Below are positions 1-8,344 of a stretch of 64,000 nt of DNA, piece by piece. Under the pieces are notes generated by a model. That model was given only the letters and a program-made list of their open reading frames with translations. It did not search any database and was not told the origin of the DNA. The DNA comes from Rhodanobacter sp. L36. GTDB taxonomy: Bacteria > Pseudomonadota > Gammaproteobacteria > Xanthomonadales > Rhodanobacteraceae. The DNA lies in the NCBI RefSeq assembly GCF_009765755.1, contig NZ_LMUV01000004.1:186001-250000 (forward strand). Reading direction: 5' to 3'. Within the stretch, counting starts at the first letter, position 1. Every line of letters starts with the position of its first letter. Position numbers and translations under genes: made by a program.

Positions 1-862
1 TGGAGGTGGAGCGGTAGTTCTGTTCGAGCTTGATGGTCCGTGCGCCCGGGAAATCGCGCAGGAACTGCTGCACGTTTTCCACTTTTGCGCCGCGCCAGCC
101 ATAGATCGCCTGGTCATCATCGCCGACCACAAACACTTGTCCGCTGGCGCCGGCGAGAACGCGAATCCACGCGTACTGTAACGTGTTGGTGTCCTGGAAT
201 TCGTCGATGAGCAGGTAGCGCCAGCGTTGCTGATAGTGATCGAGCACGGCGGGATTCTTCAGCCACAACTCGTGCGCGCGCAGCAGCAATTCGGCGAAGT
301 CCACGAGTCCCGCGCGACGACAAGCATCTTCGTACGCCTGATAAATCTGCACGAAAGTGCGTGCGACCGGATGATTGCCGTGTTCGATCCCGTCGGGCCG
401 CTTGCCTTCGTCTTTCCAGTTGTTGATCTGCCAGCTTGCCTGACGCGGCGGGAATTTCGCATCGTCCAAACCGAGCCCGGCGATCACGCGCTTGACCAGT
501 CGCAGTTGATCGTCGGCGTCGAGAATCTGGAATGTTTCCGGCAGGCCCGCCTCGCGCCAGTGACGGCGCAGCAGGCGATGCGCAATGCCGTGGAAGGTGC
601 CGACAGTGAGGCCCTGGATGCCGCCGGGAATCAGCGCATCGAGTCGCGCGCGCATTTCGCCGGCGGCCTTGTTGGTGAACGTGACAGCGAGAATCGCCCA
701 GGGCGGCACGCGCTCGACCTGGGTCAGCCAGCCGATGCGATGAGTGAGGACACGGGTCTTGCCGGAGCCGGCGCCGGCCAGCACGAGATAGTGGCCGGGC
801 GGCGCGCAGACGGCTTCACGTTGGGCGTCGTTGAGCGGATCGATCAGATAGGAGACATCCAT
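1..862 (-). CDS. uvrD: ATP-dependent DNA helicase UvrD (helicase II), N-terminal part
   Basis: Superfamily 1A 3'-5' DNA helicase of nucleotide-excision and mismatch repair. The reading frame runs off the left edge of the window, so only about 287 N-terminal residues are visible. Seen: Walker A GAGSGKT at residues 30-36, motif Ia TFTNKAAGEM near 61-70, the DEFQDTN Walker B box, and the motif III segment VVGDDDQAIYGWRGA. I chose the ATG at 862 because the protein then begins MDVSYLIDPLN, matching the start of known UvrD proteins. An in-frame ATG three codons upstream (871) is possible. Rep is the main alternative, but the N-terminus fits UvrD better. Confidence 0.95.
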   Translation of the reverse strand, partial: MDVSYLIDPLNDAQREAVCAPPGHYLVLAGAGSGKTRVLTHRIGWLTQVERVPPWAILAVTFTNKAAGEMRARLDALIPGGIQGLTVGTFHGIAHRLLRRHWREAGLPETFQILDADDQLRLVKRVIAGLGLDDAKFPPRQASWQINNWKDEGKRPDGIEHGNHPVARTFVQIYQAYEDACRRAGLVDFAELLLRAHELWLKNPAVLDHYQQRWRYLLIDEFQDTNTLQYAWIRVLAGASGQVFVVGDDDQAIYGWRGAKVENVQQFLRDFPGARTIKLEQNYRSTS

Positions 863-888
863 CCGATCCATTGTACCGGGCACCAACA

Positions 889-913
889 AAAAACCGCCGC
901 GAGGGCGGTTTTT
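889..913 (-). terminator. Rho-independent terminator between the small membrane protein gene and uvrD
   Basis: AACCGCC / GGCGGTT stem with a short GCGAG loop, flanked by an A-run on the left and a T-run on the right. It can therefore work in both directions. It directly follows the stop of the leftward small gene. Confidence 0.8.
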
Positions 914-932
914 CTTCGTGCTGTTTGCTGGC

Positions 933-1154
933 TCAGCGCTTCTTGCTGACGATGCCGCCGACGAGCAGCAAGCCGCCGACCACGATGCCGGCAATGCCCA
1001 GCCACTGCGGCAAGGCCTTGTCGTGCGTGGCTTCGATCTTGGCGGAGCCGAGCTGCGCCACGGTATCGGTTTTGCTGTAGCTGCCGTTGCCGGCGGTGAC
1101 CCAGATGCCGGCGGCCAGCAAGATGATGCCTGCAATGATCAGACCTGCGCGCAT
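933..1154 (-). CDS. small two-helix membrane protein (DUF3185-like)
   Basis: A 73-residue protein with one hydrophobic segment at residues 3-20 (AGLIIAGIILLAAGIW) and a second near 50-68 (GIAGIVVGGLLLVGGIV), followed by a basic SKKR end. It is probably a small inner-membrane protein with a short polar loop outside or inside. Size and layout resemble the DUF3185 family, but I cannot confirm the assignment. The ATG at 1154 is preferred over the longer frame because GAGGGG lies just upstream of it. Function unknown. Confidence 0.7.
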   Translation of the reverse strand: MRAGLIIAGIILLAAGIWVTAGNGSYSKTDTVAQLGSAKIEATHDKALPQWLGIAGIVVGGLLLVGGIVSKKR

Positions 1155-1244
1155 GGTGTTTCCCCTCGTCGAATGTGCGCGGAGTATGCGGCGCGCGCGT
1201 GTGTAGAAACGGTACAGGCGCGATCGCGGGCACAAATCGCGGGC

Positions 1245-1281
1245 AAAAAAAGACCCCGAAGGCTAGGGGGAACCTTCGGGG
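1245..1281 (-). terminator. intrinsic terminator of the sX13-like RNA
   Basis: Perfect 9-bp stem (1273-1281 with 1254-1262), loop of 10, then TC and seven T on the minus strand. The T-run lies on the minus side only, which fixes the direction of the RNA. Confidence 0.85.
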
Positions 1282-1370
1282 CCGGGGACGCGAAGACCCA
1301 GGGGAGAGGTTCGCGTCCGGTTGGCAGCTCAGGGAGGTGAGTCCGCCGTGGATGCCGTTGCGTGCATCCG
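1245..1370 (-). ncRNA. sX13: sX13-like small RNA with C-rich loops, downstream of polA
   Basis: Read on the minus strand this 338-bp gap encodes four consecutive stem-loops. SL-A (1350-1369) has a 6-bp stem. SL-B (1323-1347) has the loop CCUCCC. SL-C (1286-1318) has a perfect 9-bp stem GGACGCGAA/TTCGCGTCC and a loop containing CUCCCCU. The last is a 9-bp stem CCCCGAAGG/CCTTCGGGG with loop UUCCCCCUAG, followed by seven U residues (1251-1245). Xanthomonas sX13 is known as an sRNA of about 115 nt with C-rich loops, and small RNA genes beside polA (Spot 42, ErsA) occur in other gammaproteobacteria. Loop chemistry, size and location fit. The identity is inferred from structure and position, not from alignment. 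I see no convincing promoter, so the 5' end is approximate. Confidence 0.75.
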
Positions 1371-1492
1371 AGTAGTTCGAACACGGATTGCAAAGAAAGT
1401 TTCAGGGTTCGGAAAAAAATTTAAGGCCGATTCATTCGACGAGGCCATTTCATGAAGACTTAACGCAGTGATCGCGTGCGGCCGGATGAAAC

Positions 1493-4243
1493 TCAGTGCG
1501 CCTCGTCCCAGTTGTCGCCCACACCGGCATCGACCAGCAGCGGCACAGCGAGTTCCGCCGCGCCGGACATCCGCTCGATCACCGCCGCGCGCACTTCGTC
1601 GACCGAGTCGGCGCGCACTTCGAACACCAGTTCATCGTGCACCTGCATGAGCATGGTGGCGTCGTTGCGATCCTTGAGCCACGCGGCGACCGCGATCATC
1701 GCGCGCTTGATGATGTCCGCCGCACTGCCCTGCATCGGCGCGTTCACCGCAGCGCGTTCGGCGCCTTGGCGCAGGCCCTGATTGCGCGAGGTGAGATTTT
1801 CCAGGTACAGGCGGCGGCCGAAAATGGTTTCGACGTAGCCATCGCGATGCGCTTGGTCGCGCGTGGAATCCATGTAATTCCGCACGCCGGGATAGCGCGA
1901 GAAATAACGCGCCATGTAGTCGCTGGCTTCGCCGCGATCCACGCCGAGTTGCCGCGCAAGACCGAACGCGCTCATGCCGTACATCAAGCCGAAGTTGATC
2001 GCCTTGGCCGCGCGACGCTGGTTGGTGCTCACGTCTTCCGGCGCCAGGCCGAATACTTCCGCCGCGGTTGCGCGATGTACATCGCCGCCTTCGCGGAACG
2101 CGCGCAGCAGGCCTTCGTCTCCGGAGAGATGCGCCATGATGCGCAGCTCGATCTGCGAGTAATCCGCCGCCAGCACTTTCCAGCCCGGCGGTGCGATGAA
2201 GGCTTGGCGGATGCGCCGGCCCTCTTCGGTGCGCACCGGAATGTTCTGCAAATTTGGATCGGACGACGAGATGCGTCCGGTCGCGACCGCGCCCTGGTGA
2301 TAGCTGGTGTGTACGCGACCGGTGCGCGGATTGACGATGCCGGACAACTTGTCCGTGTACGTGGAACGCAATTTAGCCAAGCCGCGATAGTCGAGGATCA
2401 GCCGCGGTAGTTCGTGTGTATCGGCGATCGCTTCCAGCGCTTCCTCATTGGTGGACGGCTGGCCGGTTGGCGTCTTGAGTTTCGCTTGCAGGCCGAGTTC
2501 GTCGAACAGCACGGCCTGCAATTGCTTGGGCGAATCGAGATTGAATTCATGCCCGGCCAGCGCGTACGACTGCTGCTGCAACTCCAGCATGCGCTTGCCG
2601 AGTTGCTGGCTCTGCGTGCGCAGCACATCGCCGTCGATCAGCACGCCGCGGCGTTCCATCGCGGCCAGCACCGGCACCAGCGGAATCTCGATTTTTTCGT
2701 AGACGCCGCGCAGCGCTGGCGCGCTTTCCAGCCGCGGCCACAGCGCGAGATGCAATCGCAGCGTGATGTCGGCGTCTTCGGCGGCGTAACGACACGCCGT
2801 TTCGAGATCCACCTGCGAAAACGAAATCTGTTTCGCGCCCTTGCCAGCGACCTGTTCGTACTTGATCGTTTCGTAGCCGAGGTATTTCTTCGCCAGCGAA
2901 TCCATGTCGTGGCGCGTGGCGGTGGCGTTCCACACATAGGATTCGAGCATGGAATCGTGCAGCAAACCCTGCACGGCGATGTCGTAATGCGACAGGATGT
3001 TGATGTCGTACTTCGCGTGCTGGCCAAGCTTGAACTTGTTCGCGTCTTCGAAGATCGGTTTCAGCGCGCGCAATACATCGTCGCGATTCAGTTGTTGCGG
3101 CACGCCCGGGTAATCGTGGCCGAGCGGGATGTAGCACGCACGCGCCGCTTCCACCGCGAACGAAATGCCGACGATTTCCGCGCGCATCGCATCGATGCTG
3201 GTGGTTTCGGTATCGAACGCGATCAGTTCGGCTGCATGCAATTGTTGCAACCAGATCGCGAACTGCTCCGGCGTGGTGACGAGTTCGTATTCGCCGGGAA
3301 CAGAGAGCGCCGCGTCGGGCGCTTGTGGGAGCGCACCTTGTGTGCGATCGCTCTCAACGGGAACAGCATCGCGCACTGAGTGCGCTCCTACAGGTTGCCC
3401 TTCAGCATCGAGATCTTTCAACGCGGCCTTGAATCCGTAACGCTCGTACATCTCGCGCAACTTCGGAATGTCGCGTTCGCGCAAGGTCAGGTCGCTGGCA
3501 TGCAGTTGCAGCGGAACGTCGACCTTGATGGTGACCAGTTCGCGCGACAGCGGCAACGACGGCAGTGCTTCGCGCAGGTACTCGCCGATCTTGCCGCCGA
3601 CCTTGTCTGCGTTGGCCATCACGCCGTCGAGCGAATCGTATTCGGCCAGCCATTTCGCGGCGGTCTTGGGGCCGCACTTGGTGACGCCCGGCACATTGTC
3701 GATGCTGTCGCCGGTGAGGCTCAGGAAATCGATGATGCGATTCGGCGGCACGCCGAATTTCTCGATGACGCCGGCGATATCCAGCGTGGTGTTGGTCATT
3801 GTGTTGACCAGCGTCACGCGCGGCCCGACCAGTTGCGCGAGATCCTTGTCGCCGGTGGAAATTTCCACTTCCACGCCGAGCGCTTCGGCTTGTCGCGCGA
3901 TGGTGCCGATGACGTCGTCCGCTTCGACACCCGGCTCACACAGAATCGGAAAACCGAGCGCGCCGACGATGTCCATCATCGGCTGCACCTGCGAACGCAG
4001 GTCGTCCGGCATCGGCGGCCGGTGTGCCTTGTATTGATCGTAGAGCGCATCGCGGAAAGTGGGCCCGGGCGCGTCGCAGACGAAAGCAAGAAATTCCGGT
4101 TGCGCCTTCAACGTGGCGCGCAGCATGTTGACCACGCCGAACAATGCGCCGGTCGGTTCGCCGCGCGTATTGGTCAGTGGCGGTAACGCATGAAACGCGC
4201 GATAGAGATAGGACGAGCCGTCGATGAGGATGAGTTTGGCCAT
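1493..4243 (-). CDS. polA: DNA polymerase I
   Basis: A 916-residue repair and Okazaki-fragment-processing polymerase. Domains in order: 5' nuclease (residues about 1-280, starting MAKLILIDGSSYLYRAFHAL), 3'-5' proofreading exonuclease with the AFDTETT motif, and the polymerase domain with motif A (DYSQIELRIMAHLSGD) and motif C (QVHDELVFE). The ATG at 4243 is chosen because Pol I proteins begin MxKLxLIDG; 13 more residues are possible upstream. Unusually, the linker between the 5' nuclease and the exonuclease (about residues 284-307) is encoded by an inverted pair of REP elements. The gene is divergent from the DUF2782 gene. Confidence 0.98.
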   Translation of the reverse strand: MAKLILIDGSSYLYRAFHALPPLTNTRGEPTGALFGVVNMLRATLKAQPEFLAFVCDAPGPTFRDALYDQYKAHRPPMPDDLRSQVQPMMDIVGALGFPILCEPGVEADDVIGTIARQAEALGVEVEISTGDKDLAQLVGPRVTLVNTMTNTTLDIAGVIEKFGVPPNRIIDFLSLTGDSIDNVPGVTKCGPKTAAKWLAEYDSLDGVMANADKVGGKIGEYLREALPSLPLSRELVTIKVDVPLQLHASDLTLRERDIPKLREMYERYGFKAALKDLDAEGQPVGAHSVRDAVPVESDRTQGALPQAPDAALSVPGEYELVTTPEQFAIWLQQLHAAELIAFDTETTSIDAMRAEIVGISFAVEAARACYIPLGHDYPGVPQQLNRDDVLRALKPIFEDANKFKLGQHAKYDINILSHYDIAVQGLLHDSMLESYVWNATATRHDMDSLAKKYLGYETIKYEQVAGKGAKQISFSQVDLETACRYAAEDADITLRLHLALWPRLESAPALRGVYEKIEIPLVPVLAAMERRGVLIDGDVLRTQSQQLGKRMLELQQQSYALAGHEFNLDSPKQLQAVLFDELGLQAKLKTPTGQPSTNEEALEAIADTHELPRLILDYRGLAKLRSTYTDKLSGIVNPRTGRVHTSYHQGAVATGRISSSDPNLQNIPVRTEEGRRIRQAFIAPPGWKVLAADYSQIELRIMAHLSGDEGLLRAFREGGDVHRATAAEVFGLAPEDVSTNQRRAAKAINFGLMYGMSAFGLARQLGVDRGEASDYMARYFSRYPGVRNYMDSTRDQAHRDGYVETIFGRRLYLENLTSRNQGLRQGAERAAVNAPMQGSAADIIKRAMIAVAAWLKDRNDATMLMQVHDELVFEVRADSVDEVRAAVIERMSGAAELAVPLLVDAGVGDNWDEAH
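3324..3392. repeat. REP doublet embedded in the polA coding frame
   Basis: Two inverted copies of one motif. The left copy reads TGTGGGAGCGCAC-CTT-GTGTGCGAT (from 3324). The right copy, on the other strand, reads TGTAGGAGCGCAC-TCA-GTGCGCGAT (ending 3392). Both match the arms of the intergenic palindrome at 6108-6185. The segment stays in frame and is translated as part of the linker between the nuclease and exonuclease domains of Pol I. Confidence 0.85.
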
Positions 4244-4336
4244 GCCGCATTCTCGCATGCGTCGCCGGGCGCCGCGCTTCACGGAAGCGCTGCGCAGCCG
4301 CTGTTATGCTGCGTCACCCCGTACGAGATCGCCGCC

Positions 4337-4846
4337 ATGAAGAATGTCGCCCCGCTGGTATGCGCAAGTTTTCTGCTCACTGCGAGCCTGCTGTCCTCGG
4401 GTGCGTTCGCGCAGACCAAGCCATCGTCGGCCAATGTTCCGCCACCGCCAGGCATGAACGATCCGGGCGTACACGCAACGGCACCGGCGACGGCGTCGTC
4501 CACCGCCCAACCGCGCACCAGCACGCTGGATTTGAAGCCGCAGGCCTTGCCGTCCATGCAGGACAACGGCGCTGGCATGGGGCGCGACAATTCCGTACCC
4601 GAAATCAAGGTGCATCAGCGCGGCGAAGACACCGTGCAGGAATACAGCCGCAGCGGGCAGGTCTACATGATCGTGGTGACGCCCAAGAGCGGCATCCAGC
4701 AAACCTATATGGTCGATCCGCAAGGCCGCATCGTTGACGACCACGGCCAGAAGCCGGTGCGTCCGGTGATGTACAAGGTGCTGGAGTGGGGCAAATCCAA
4801 GCCAGCCGAAGCGAGCTCGTCGTCGGACGACGACAGCAGCAACTAG
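4337..4846 (+). CDS. DUF2782 family exported protein
   Basis: A 169-residue protein with a signal peptide (MKNVAPLVCASFLLTASLLSSGAFAQ). A Pro/Ala/Thr-rich low-complexity stretch follows, then a compact C-terminal domain containing the segments IKVHQRGEDTVQEYSRSGQVY and YMVDPQGRI, and a Ser/Asp-rich tail. The domain looks like DUF2782, a family of small proteins of unknown function often found near polA in gammaproteobacteria. It is divergent from polA and 51 bp upstream of the EamA gene, so the two may be cotranscribed. Location is probably periplasmic. No function is known to me. Confidence 0.8.
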   Translation: MKNVAPLVCASFLLTASLLSSGAFAQTKPSSANVPPPPGMNDPGVHATAPATASSTAQPRTSTLDLKPQALPSMQDNGAGMGRDNSVPEIKVHQRGEDTVQEYSRSGQVYMIVVTPKSGIQQTYMVDPQGRIVDDHGQKPVRPVMYKVLEWGKSKPAEASSSSDDDSSN

Positions 4847-4897
4847 GCCACACGTTTCGCACGATCGACGAGTTGAACCCGCGGGTGGAGACGAACG

Positions 4898-5329
4898 ATG
4901 CAACTGCGTGAAAGCTGGCTGCTGTTCGCACTCGGCTCCGCATTGTTCGCGGCGCTTACCGCGCTGTTCGGCAAGCTCGGCGTGGTCGGCATCAACTCCA
5001 ACCTCGCCACCTTCATCCGCACGATCGTGATCCTGTTCGTCACCGCGGGCATTCTGAGCCTGCGCCAGGAATGGTCGAAACCCAGCGGCTTGCCATTGAA
5101 CAGCTGGGTGTTCCTGATTCTTTCCGGCATCGCGACCGGGCTGTCGTGGCTCTGCTATTACCGCGCGCTGCAGCTCGGGCCGATCAGCAAGGTGGCGCCG
5201 ATCGACAAACTCAGCGTTGCCCTCGCGATCGTGCTGGGTCTGGTGTTTCTCGGCGAACGTCCGAGCTGGCCGTTGCTGATCGGCGGCTTGCTGATCGTTG
5301 CCGGCGCGATGGTGATCGCGTTGTTCTGA
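4898..5329 (+). CDS. single-domain EamA/DMT-family membrane transporter
   Basis: A 143-residue, very hydrophobic protein with about five membrane segments and one EamA repeat. The end of the domain (APIDKLSVALAIVLGLVFLGERPSWPLLIGGLLIVAGAMVI) is typical of the family. Most DMT transporters carry two EamA repeats in about 300 residues. One-repeat members like this one are thought to act as dimers, in some cases with opposite topology. Substrate unknown. A good Shine-Dalgarno-like GGTGGAGA lies ahead of the ATG. Confidence 0.85.
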   Translation: MQLRESWLLFALGSALFAALTALFGKLGVVGINSNLATFIRTIVILFVTAGILSLRQEWSKPSGLPLNSWVFLILSGIATGLSWLCYYRALQLGPISKVAPIDKLSVALAIVLGLVFLGERPSWPLLIGGLLIVAGAMVIALF

Positions 5330-5347
5330 GCGGGCGTTTCCGACGCC

Positions 5348-6055
5348 TTACTGATCATCAAGTTCGGGGTAGTGTCGAAAGATACCGTTCGTGTTGAACC
5401 CCAGCCGCCGCGGCGACGCGAGATAACCGGCGATCCCCGGACGCTCGGCCACGCGCTGGTGCAATGCGCGCAACAGCGGCAGCTTGCGACCGAGCCGCTT
5501 CATCGCGCGTGGAAACGCATAGTCCAGTCCGGACATCAGCTGGAAGAGCGACAGATCGACATACGAATGTTCACTCAGCGCATGACGGCCGCCACCATGT
5601 TCAATCACCTGTTCGAAATAGCCGAGGAATTTCGGCAGGCGCGTCTCGCACAAATCCTTCGAACGCTTTTTCGCTTCGGCTTTTTGATCTTCGTAGTAGA
5701 GACCGCTCGCCACCGGATGGTGCGAGTCGTGCACTTCGACGACAAGGTCGGCGATCGTCAACTGGATCTGGTGCGCCCGGATGCGCCGTGACTCGCTGTC
5801 CGGAACGAGGCTCAACGGTGGGCCGAGGTATTGCAGGATGTTCGCTACCTGCGCGATGACGAGGCGACCTGTCTTGAGGAACGGCGGCGCGAACGGTATC
5901 GCGCCCTGATGTTCGCCACCGAGGTACGGCGTCATGCATGCGTCGCCGTGTTCGCGCGCCATGTCGACGTATTCGGCGCCGGCATCTTCGAGCGCGAGTC
6001 GGATGAATTCACCGCGGCCCTGGATGCCCGTCCAGTAATAGAGTTCGTAACGCAT
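5348..6055 (-). CDS. glutathione S-transferase family protein
   Basis: A 235-residue cytosolic protein. The N-terminal thioredoxin-like half starts MRYELYYWTGIQGRGEFIRLAL, where the Tyr and the RGEFIRLAL pattern are typical of sigma/mu-type GSTs. The all-helical C-terminal half follows (SYVDLSLFQLMSGLDYAF). It probably conjugates or reduces with glutathione; the substrate cannot be told. Start 6055 is preferred over a 243-residue form because GGAGG lies directly upstream. Confidence 0.88.
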   Translation of the reverse strand: MRYELYYWTGIQGRGEFIRLALEDAGAEYVDMAREHGDACMTPYLGGEHQGAIPFAPPFLKTGRLVIAQVANILQYLGPPLSLVPDSESRRIRAHQIQLTIADLVVEVHDSHHPVASGLYYEDQKAEAKKRSKDLCETRLPKFLGYFEQVIEHGGGRHALSEHSYVDLSLFQLMSGLDYAFPRAMKRLGRKLPLLRALHQRVAERPGIAGYLASPRRLGFNTNGIFRHYPELDDQ

Positions 6056-6107
6056 GTCGCCTCCGGGTCGAAGACTCAATGCTGGAACGATCGACTTCTA
6101 CGGAGCG

Positions 6108-6185
6108 TGTAGGAGCGCACCCTGTGCGCGAATGCTTTTCGTCACGCGCTGAAAAAAACATTCGCGCACAGGGTGCGCTCCTACG
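6108..6185. repeat. REP palindrome (paired inverted 27-nt arms)
   Basis: TGTAGGAGCGCACCCTGTGC and seven more bases (6108-6134) are repeated inverted at 6159-6185 with one mismatch, around a 24-nt loop. Each arm is itself a small imperfect hairpin, as in REP elements of Pseudomonas and Stenotrophomonas. It sits directly downstream of purH, and the transcript could fold here and end or be protected. Confidence 0.9.
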
Positions 6186-6194
6186 GATTCGGCT

Positions 6195-7805
6195 CTAGTG
6201 CCGGAAATGGCGCATGCCGGTGAATACCATCGCCATGTCGTGCTCGTCGGCCGCGGCAATGACTTCGCTGTCGCGCATCGAGCCGCCCGGCTGGATCACC
6301 GCGCGAATGCCGGCCGCCGCTGCTGCGTCGATGCCATCGCGGAACGGGAAGAACGCATCGGATGCCATCACCGAGCCGCGCACTTCGAGCTTCTCGTCTG
6401 CCGCCTTGATGCCGGCGATGCGCGCGCTATAGATGCGGCTCATCTGGCCGGCGCCGATGCCGATGGTCTGGCGGTCGCGCGCGTAAACGATGGCATTGCT
6501 CTTGACGAACTTGGCGACCTTCCACGCGAAGATCAGGTCGTTGATTTCCGCATCGGTCGGCGCGCGCTTGGTCACGATTTTCAGATCGTCCGCGCCGATC
6601 ATGCCGATGTCGGCGCTCTGCAACAGCAGCCCTGAACCGACGCGCTTGGAATGCACGCCCGGATGCGCGTGAAGGAGATCCCCGTCTGCGGGCAGCGGGA
6701 TCACCAGCACGCGCACGTTGCCCTTTTTCTTGAACGCTTTCAATGCGTCTTCTGCATAAGCCGGCGCGAGTATCACTTCGACAAACTGACGCTCGACAAT
6801 TGCGCGTGCCGTCGCGGCGTCCACTTCGCGATTGAACGCGATGATGCCGCCGAAGGCCGAGGTCGGATCGGTTTGATAGGCGAGGCCATACGCGCGTCCG
6901 ATGCCATCGAGACTCACGGCGACGCCGCACGGGTTGGCGTGCTTGACGATCACGCAAGCCGGCTTGGTGAAGCTGCGTACGCATTCCCACGCGGCATCGG
7001 CATCGGCGATGTTGTTGAAGGACAGCTCCTTGCCCTGCAACTGACGGAATGTGGCGAGCGTGCCGGCAGATGGATACATGTCGCGATAAAACGCGGCCTG
7101 CTGATGCGGGTTTTCGCCGTAACGCAGATCCATCAGTTTCACGAAGCGGCTGTTGATCTGGCCGGGGAAGTCGGCACGTCCGGCGACGGCGTCCTGCGTT
7201 TCGTTGAGTTCGATCGAGGAAAGATAATCGCTGATCGCAGCGTCGTAGTTCGACACGTTATTGAAGGCGGCCACGGAAAGCTTGAAGCGCGTCGCGCGAC
7301 CGAGGCCGCCATCGCGCTCGATCTCGGCCAGCGCGTCGTCGTATTGATCCGGCGACGTCAGCACCGCGACGTCGTTCCAGTTTTTCGCTGCGGAACGCAA
7401 CATCGCCGGACCGCCGATATCGATGTTTTCGATCGCCTCGTCGAGCGTGCAATCGGCCTTGGCGACCGTTGCCTCGAACGGGTACAGATTCAGCACCAGC
7501 AGGTCGATCGGCGCGATGCCGAGTTCCTTCATCACGGCATCGTCGGTGCCGCGACGACCGAGCAAACCGCCGTGCACTTTGGGGTGCAGCGTCTTGACGC
7601 GGCCATCCATGATTTCGGGAAAACCGGTGACGTCGCTCACGTCGGTGACGGCGATGCCGGCGTCGCGCAATGCCTTCGCGCTGCCGCCGGTCGAGAGCAG
7701 TTCCACACCGGCAGCGGCCAGGCGTCGCGCCAGTTCGATCAGCCCGGTCTTGTCGGAGACGCTGAGCAGGGCGCGACGAATCGGAATGATCGTGGGCGAA
7801 GGCAT
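6195..7805 (-). CDS. purH: bifunctional AICAR formyltransferase / IMP cyclohydrolase
   Basis: A 536-residue enzyme that carries out the last two steps of de novo purine synthesis: formylation of AICAR with 10-formyl-THF and ring closure to IMP. The N-terminal MGS-like cyclohydrolase domain (residues about 10-145) carries [17 protein letters not shown] and [13 protein letters not shown]. The AICAR transformylase domain follows, with [28 protein letters not shown] and the C-terminal end [14 protein letters not shown]. Length is normal for the family. It is the last gene of the leftward cluster that includes fis; a REP palindrome follows its stop. Confidence 0.98.
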   Translation of the reverse strand: MPSPTIIPIRRALLSVSDKTGLIELARRLAAAGVELLSTGGSAKALRDAGIAVTDVSDVTGFPEIMDGRVKTLHPKVHGGLLGRRGTDDAVMKELGIAPIDLLVLNLYPFEATVAKADCTLDEAIENIDIGGPAMLRSAAKNWNDVAVLTSPDQYDDALAEIERDGGLGRATRFKLSVAAFNNVSNYDAAISDYLSSIELNETQDAVAGRADFPGQINSRFVKLMDLRYGENPHQQAAFYRDMYPSAGTLATFRQLQGKELSFNNIADADAAWECVRSFTKPACVIVKHANPCGVAVSLDGIGRAYGLAYQTDPTSAFGGIIAFNREVDAATARAIVERQFVEVILAPAYAEDALKAFKKKGNVRVLVIPLPADGDLLHAHPGVHSKRVGSGLLLQSADIGMIGADDLKIVTKRAPTDAEINDLIFAWKVAKFVKSNAIVYARDRQTIGIGAGQMSRIYSARIAGIKAADEKLEVRGSVMASDAFFPFRDGIDAAAAAGIRAVIQPGGSMRDSEVIAAADEHDMAMVFTGMRHFRH

Positions 7806-7883
7806 GAGCGGATTTCCAGAAGGGGAAAGCCGTCGATTATAGCCGTCCGGATGCGTTCGCCGCGGTTGACGACCGCGTGCGGA

Positions 7884-8201
7884 TTACAGCAAGCCGTGTG
7901 CAGCCAGCTTCTTGCGCAAGGTGGCGCGGTTGATGCCCAGCGCGCTCGCCGCGCGACTCTGGTTGCCATCGTGAAAAGCCAGCACTTCGCGCAACAACGG
8001 AATCTCGACTTCGCGCAGCACCAGCGCGTGAAGACCTTCGGCGCATTCGGTATCGCCGATGTCCGCGAGGTAACGACGAACGGTGCGCGTGACGCATTCA
8101 CCCAATGCACTCTGCGAAGGTGCGGCATTCGTGGAGGCGCTCGGTGACGAGGTCTGTTTTACGGCCTCGGCAGCAGGCAATCGAACGGCGTTCAAGGACA
8201 T
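7884..8201 (-). CDS. fis: Fis family nucleoid-associated regulator
   Basis: A 105-residue protein with a variable N-terminus and the conserved Fis C-terminal helix-turn-helix (NQSRAASALGINRATLRKKL, residues about 80-99). Fis bends DNA and stimulates rRNA promoters and recombination. The ATG at 8201 has its GGGGGAG almost touching it, so a TTG two codons later with better spacing could be the true start. It lies between the zinc-ribbon gene and purH, the usual order for this group. Confidence 0.93.
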   Translation of the reverse strand: MSLNAVRLPAAEAVKQTSSPSASTNAAPSQSALGECVTRTVRRYLADIGDTECAEGLHALVLREVEIPLLREVLAFHDGNQSRAASALGINRATLRKKLAAHGLL

Positions 8202-8344
8202 CTCCCCCTCACGAACAACACGACGGCTACGTGGACCGCTGCATCTGGTTATGGTTGTTGAATCTCTGGATGACGCGTCGAGGCGGCGATAGCCGGCCCG
8301 GGCGGGGGATCGAGTCTACCCGTGCCGACGAATAATTTTAAGTG

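Noticed and set aside
1254..1347. Plus-strand reading of the polA-side hairpins as a CsrA-sponge RNA (GGA in loops)
   Set aside because: The only T-run lies on the minus side of the last hairpin, and the minus strand gives C-rich loops like sX13.
6651..8147. 498-residue plus-strand frame opposite purH and fis
   Set aside because: Both real genes are conserved on the minus strand. The frame runs across their boundary.
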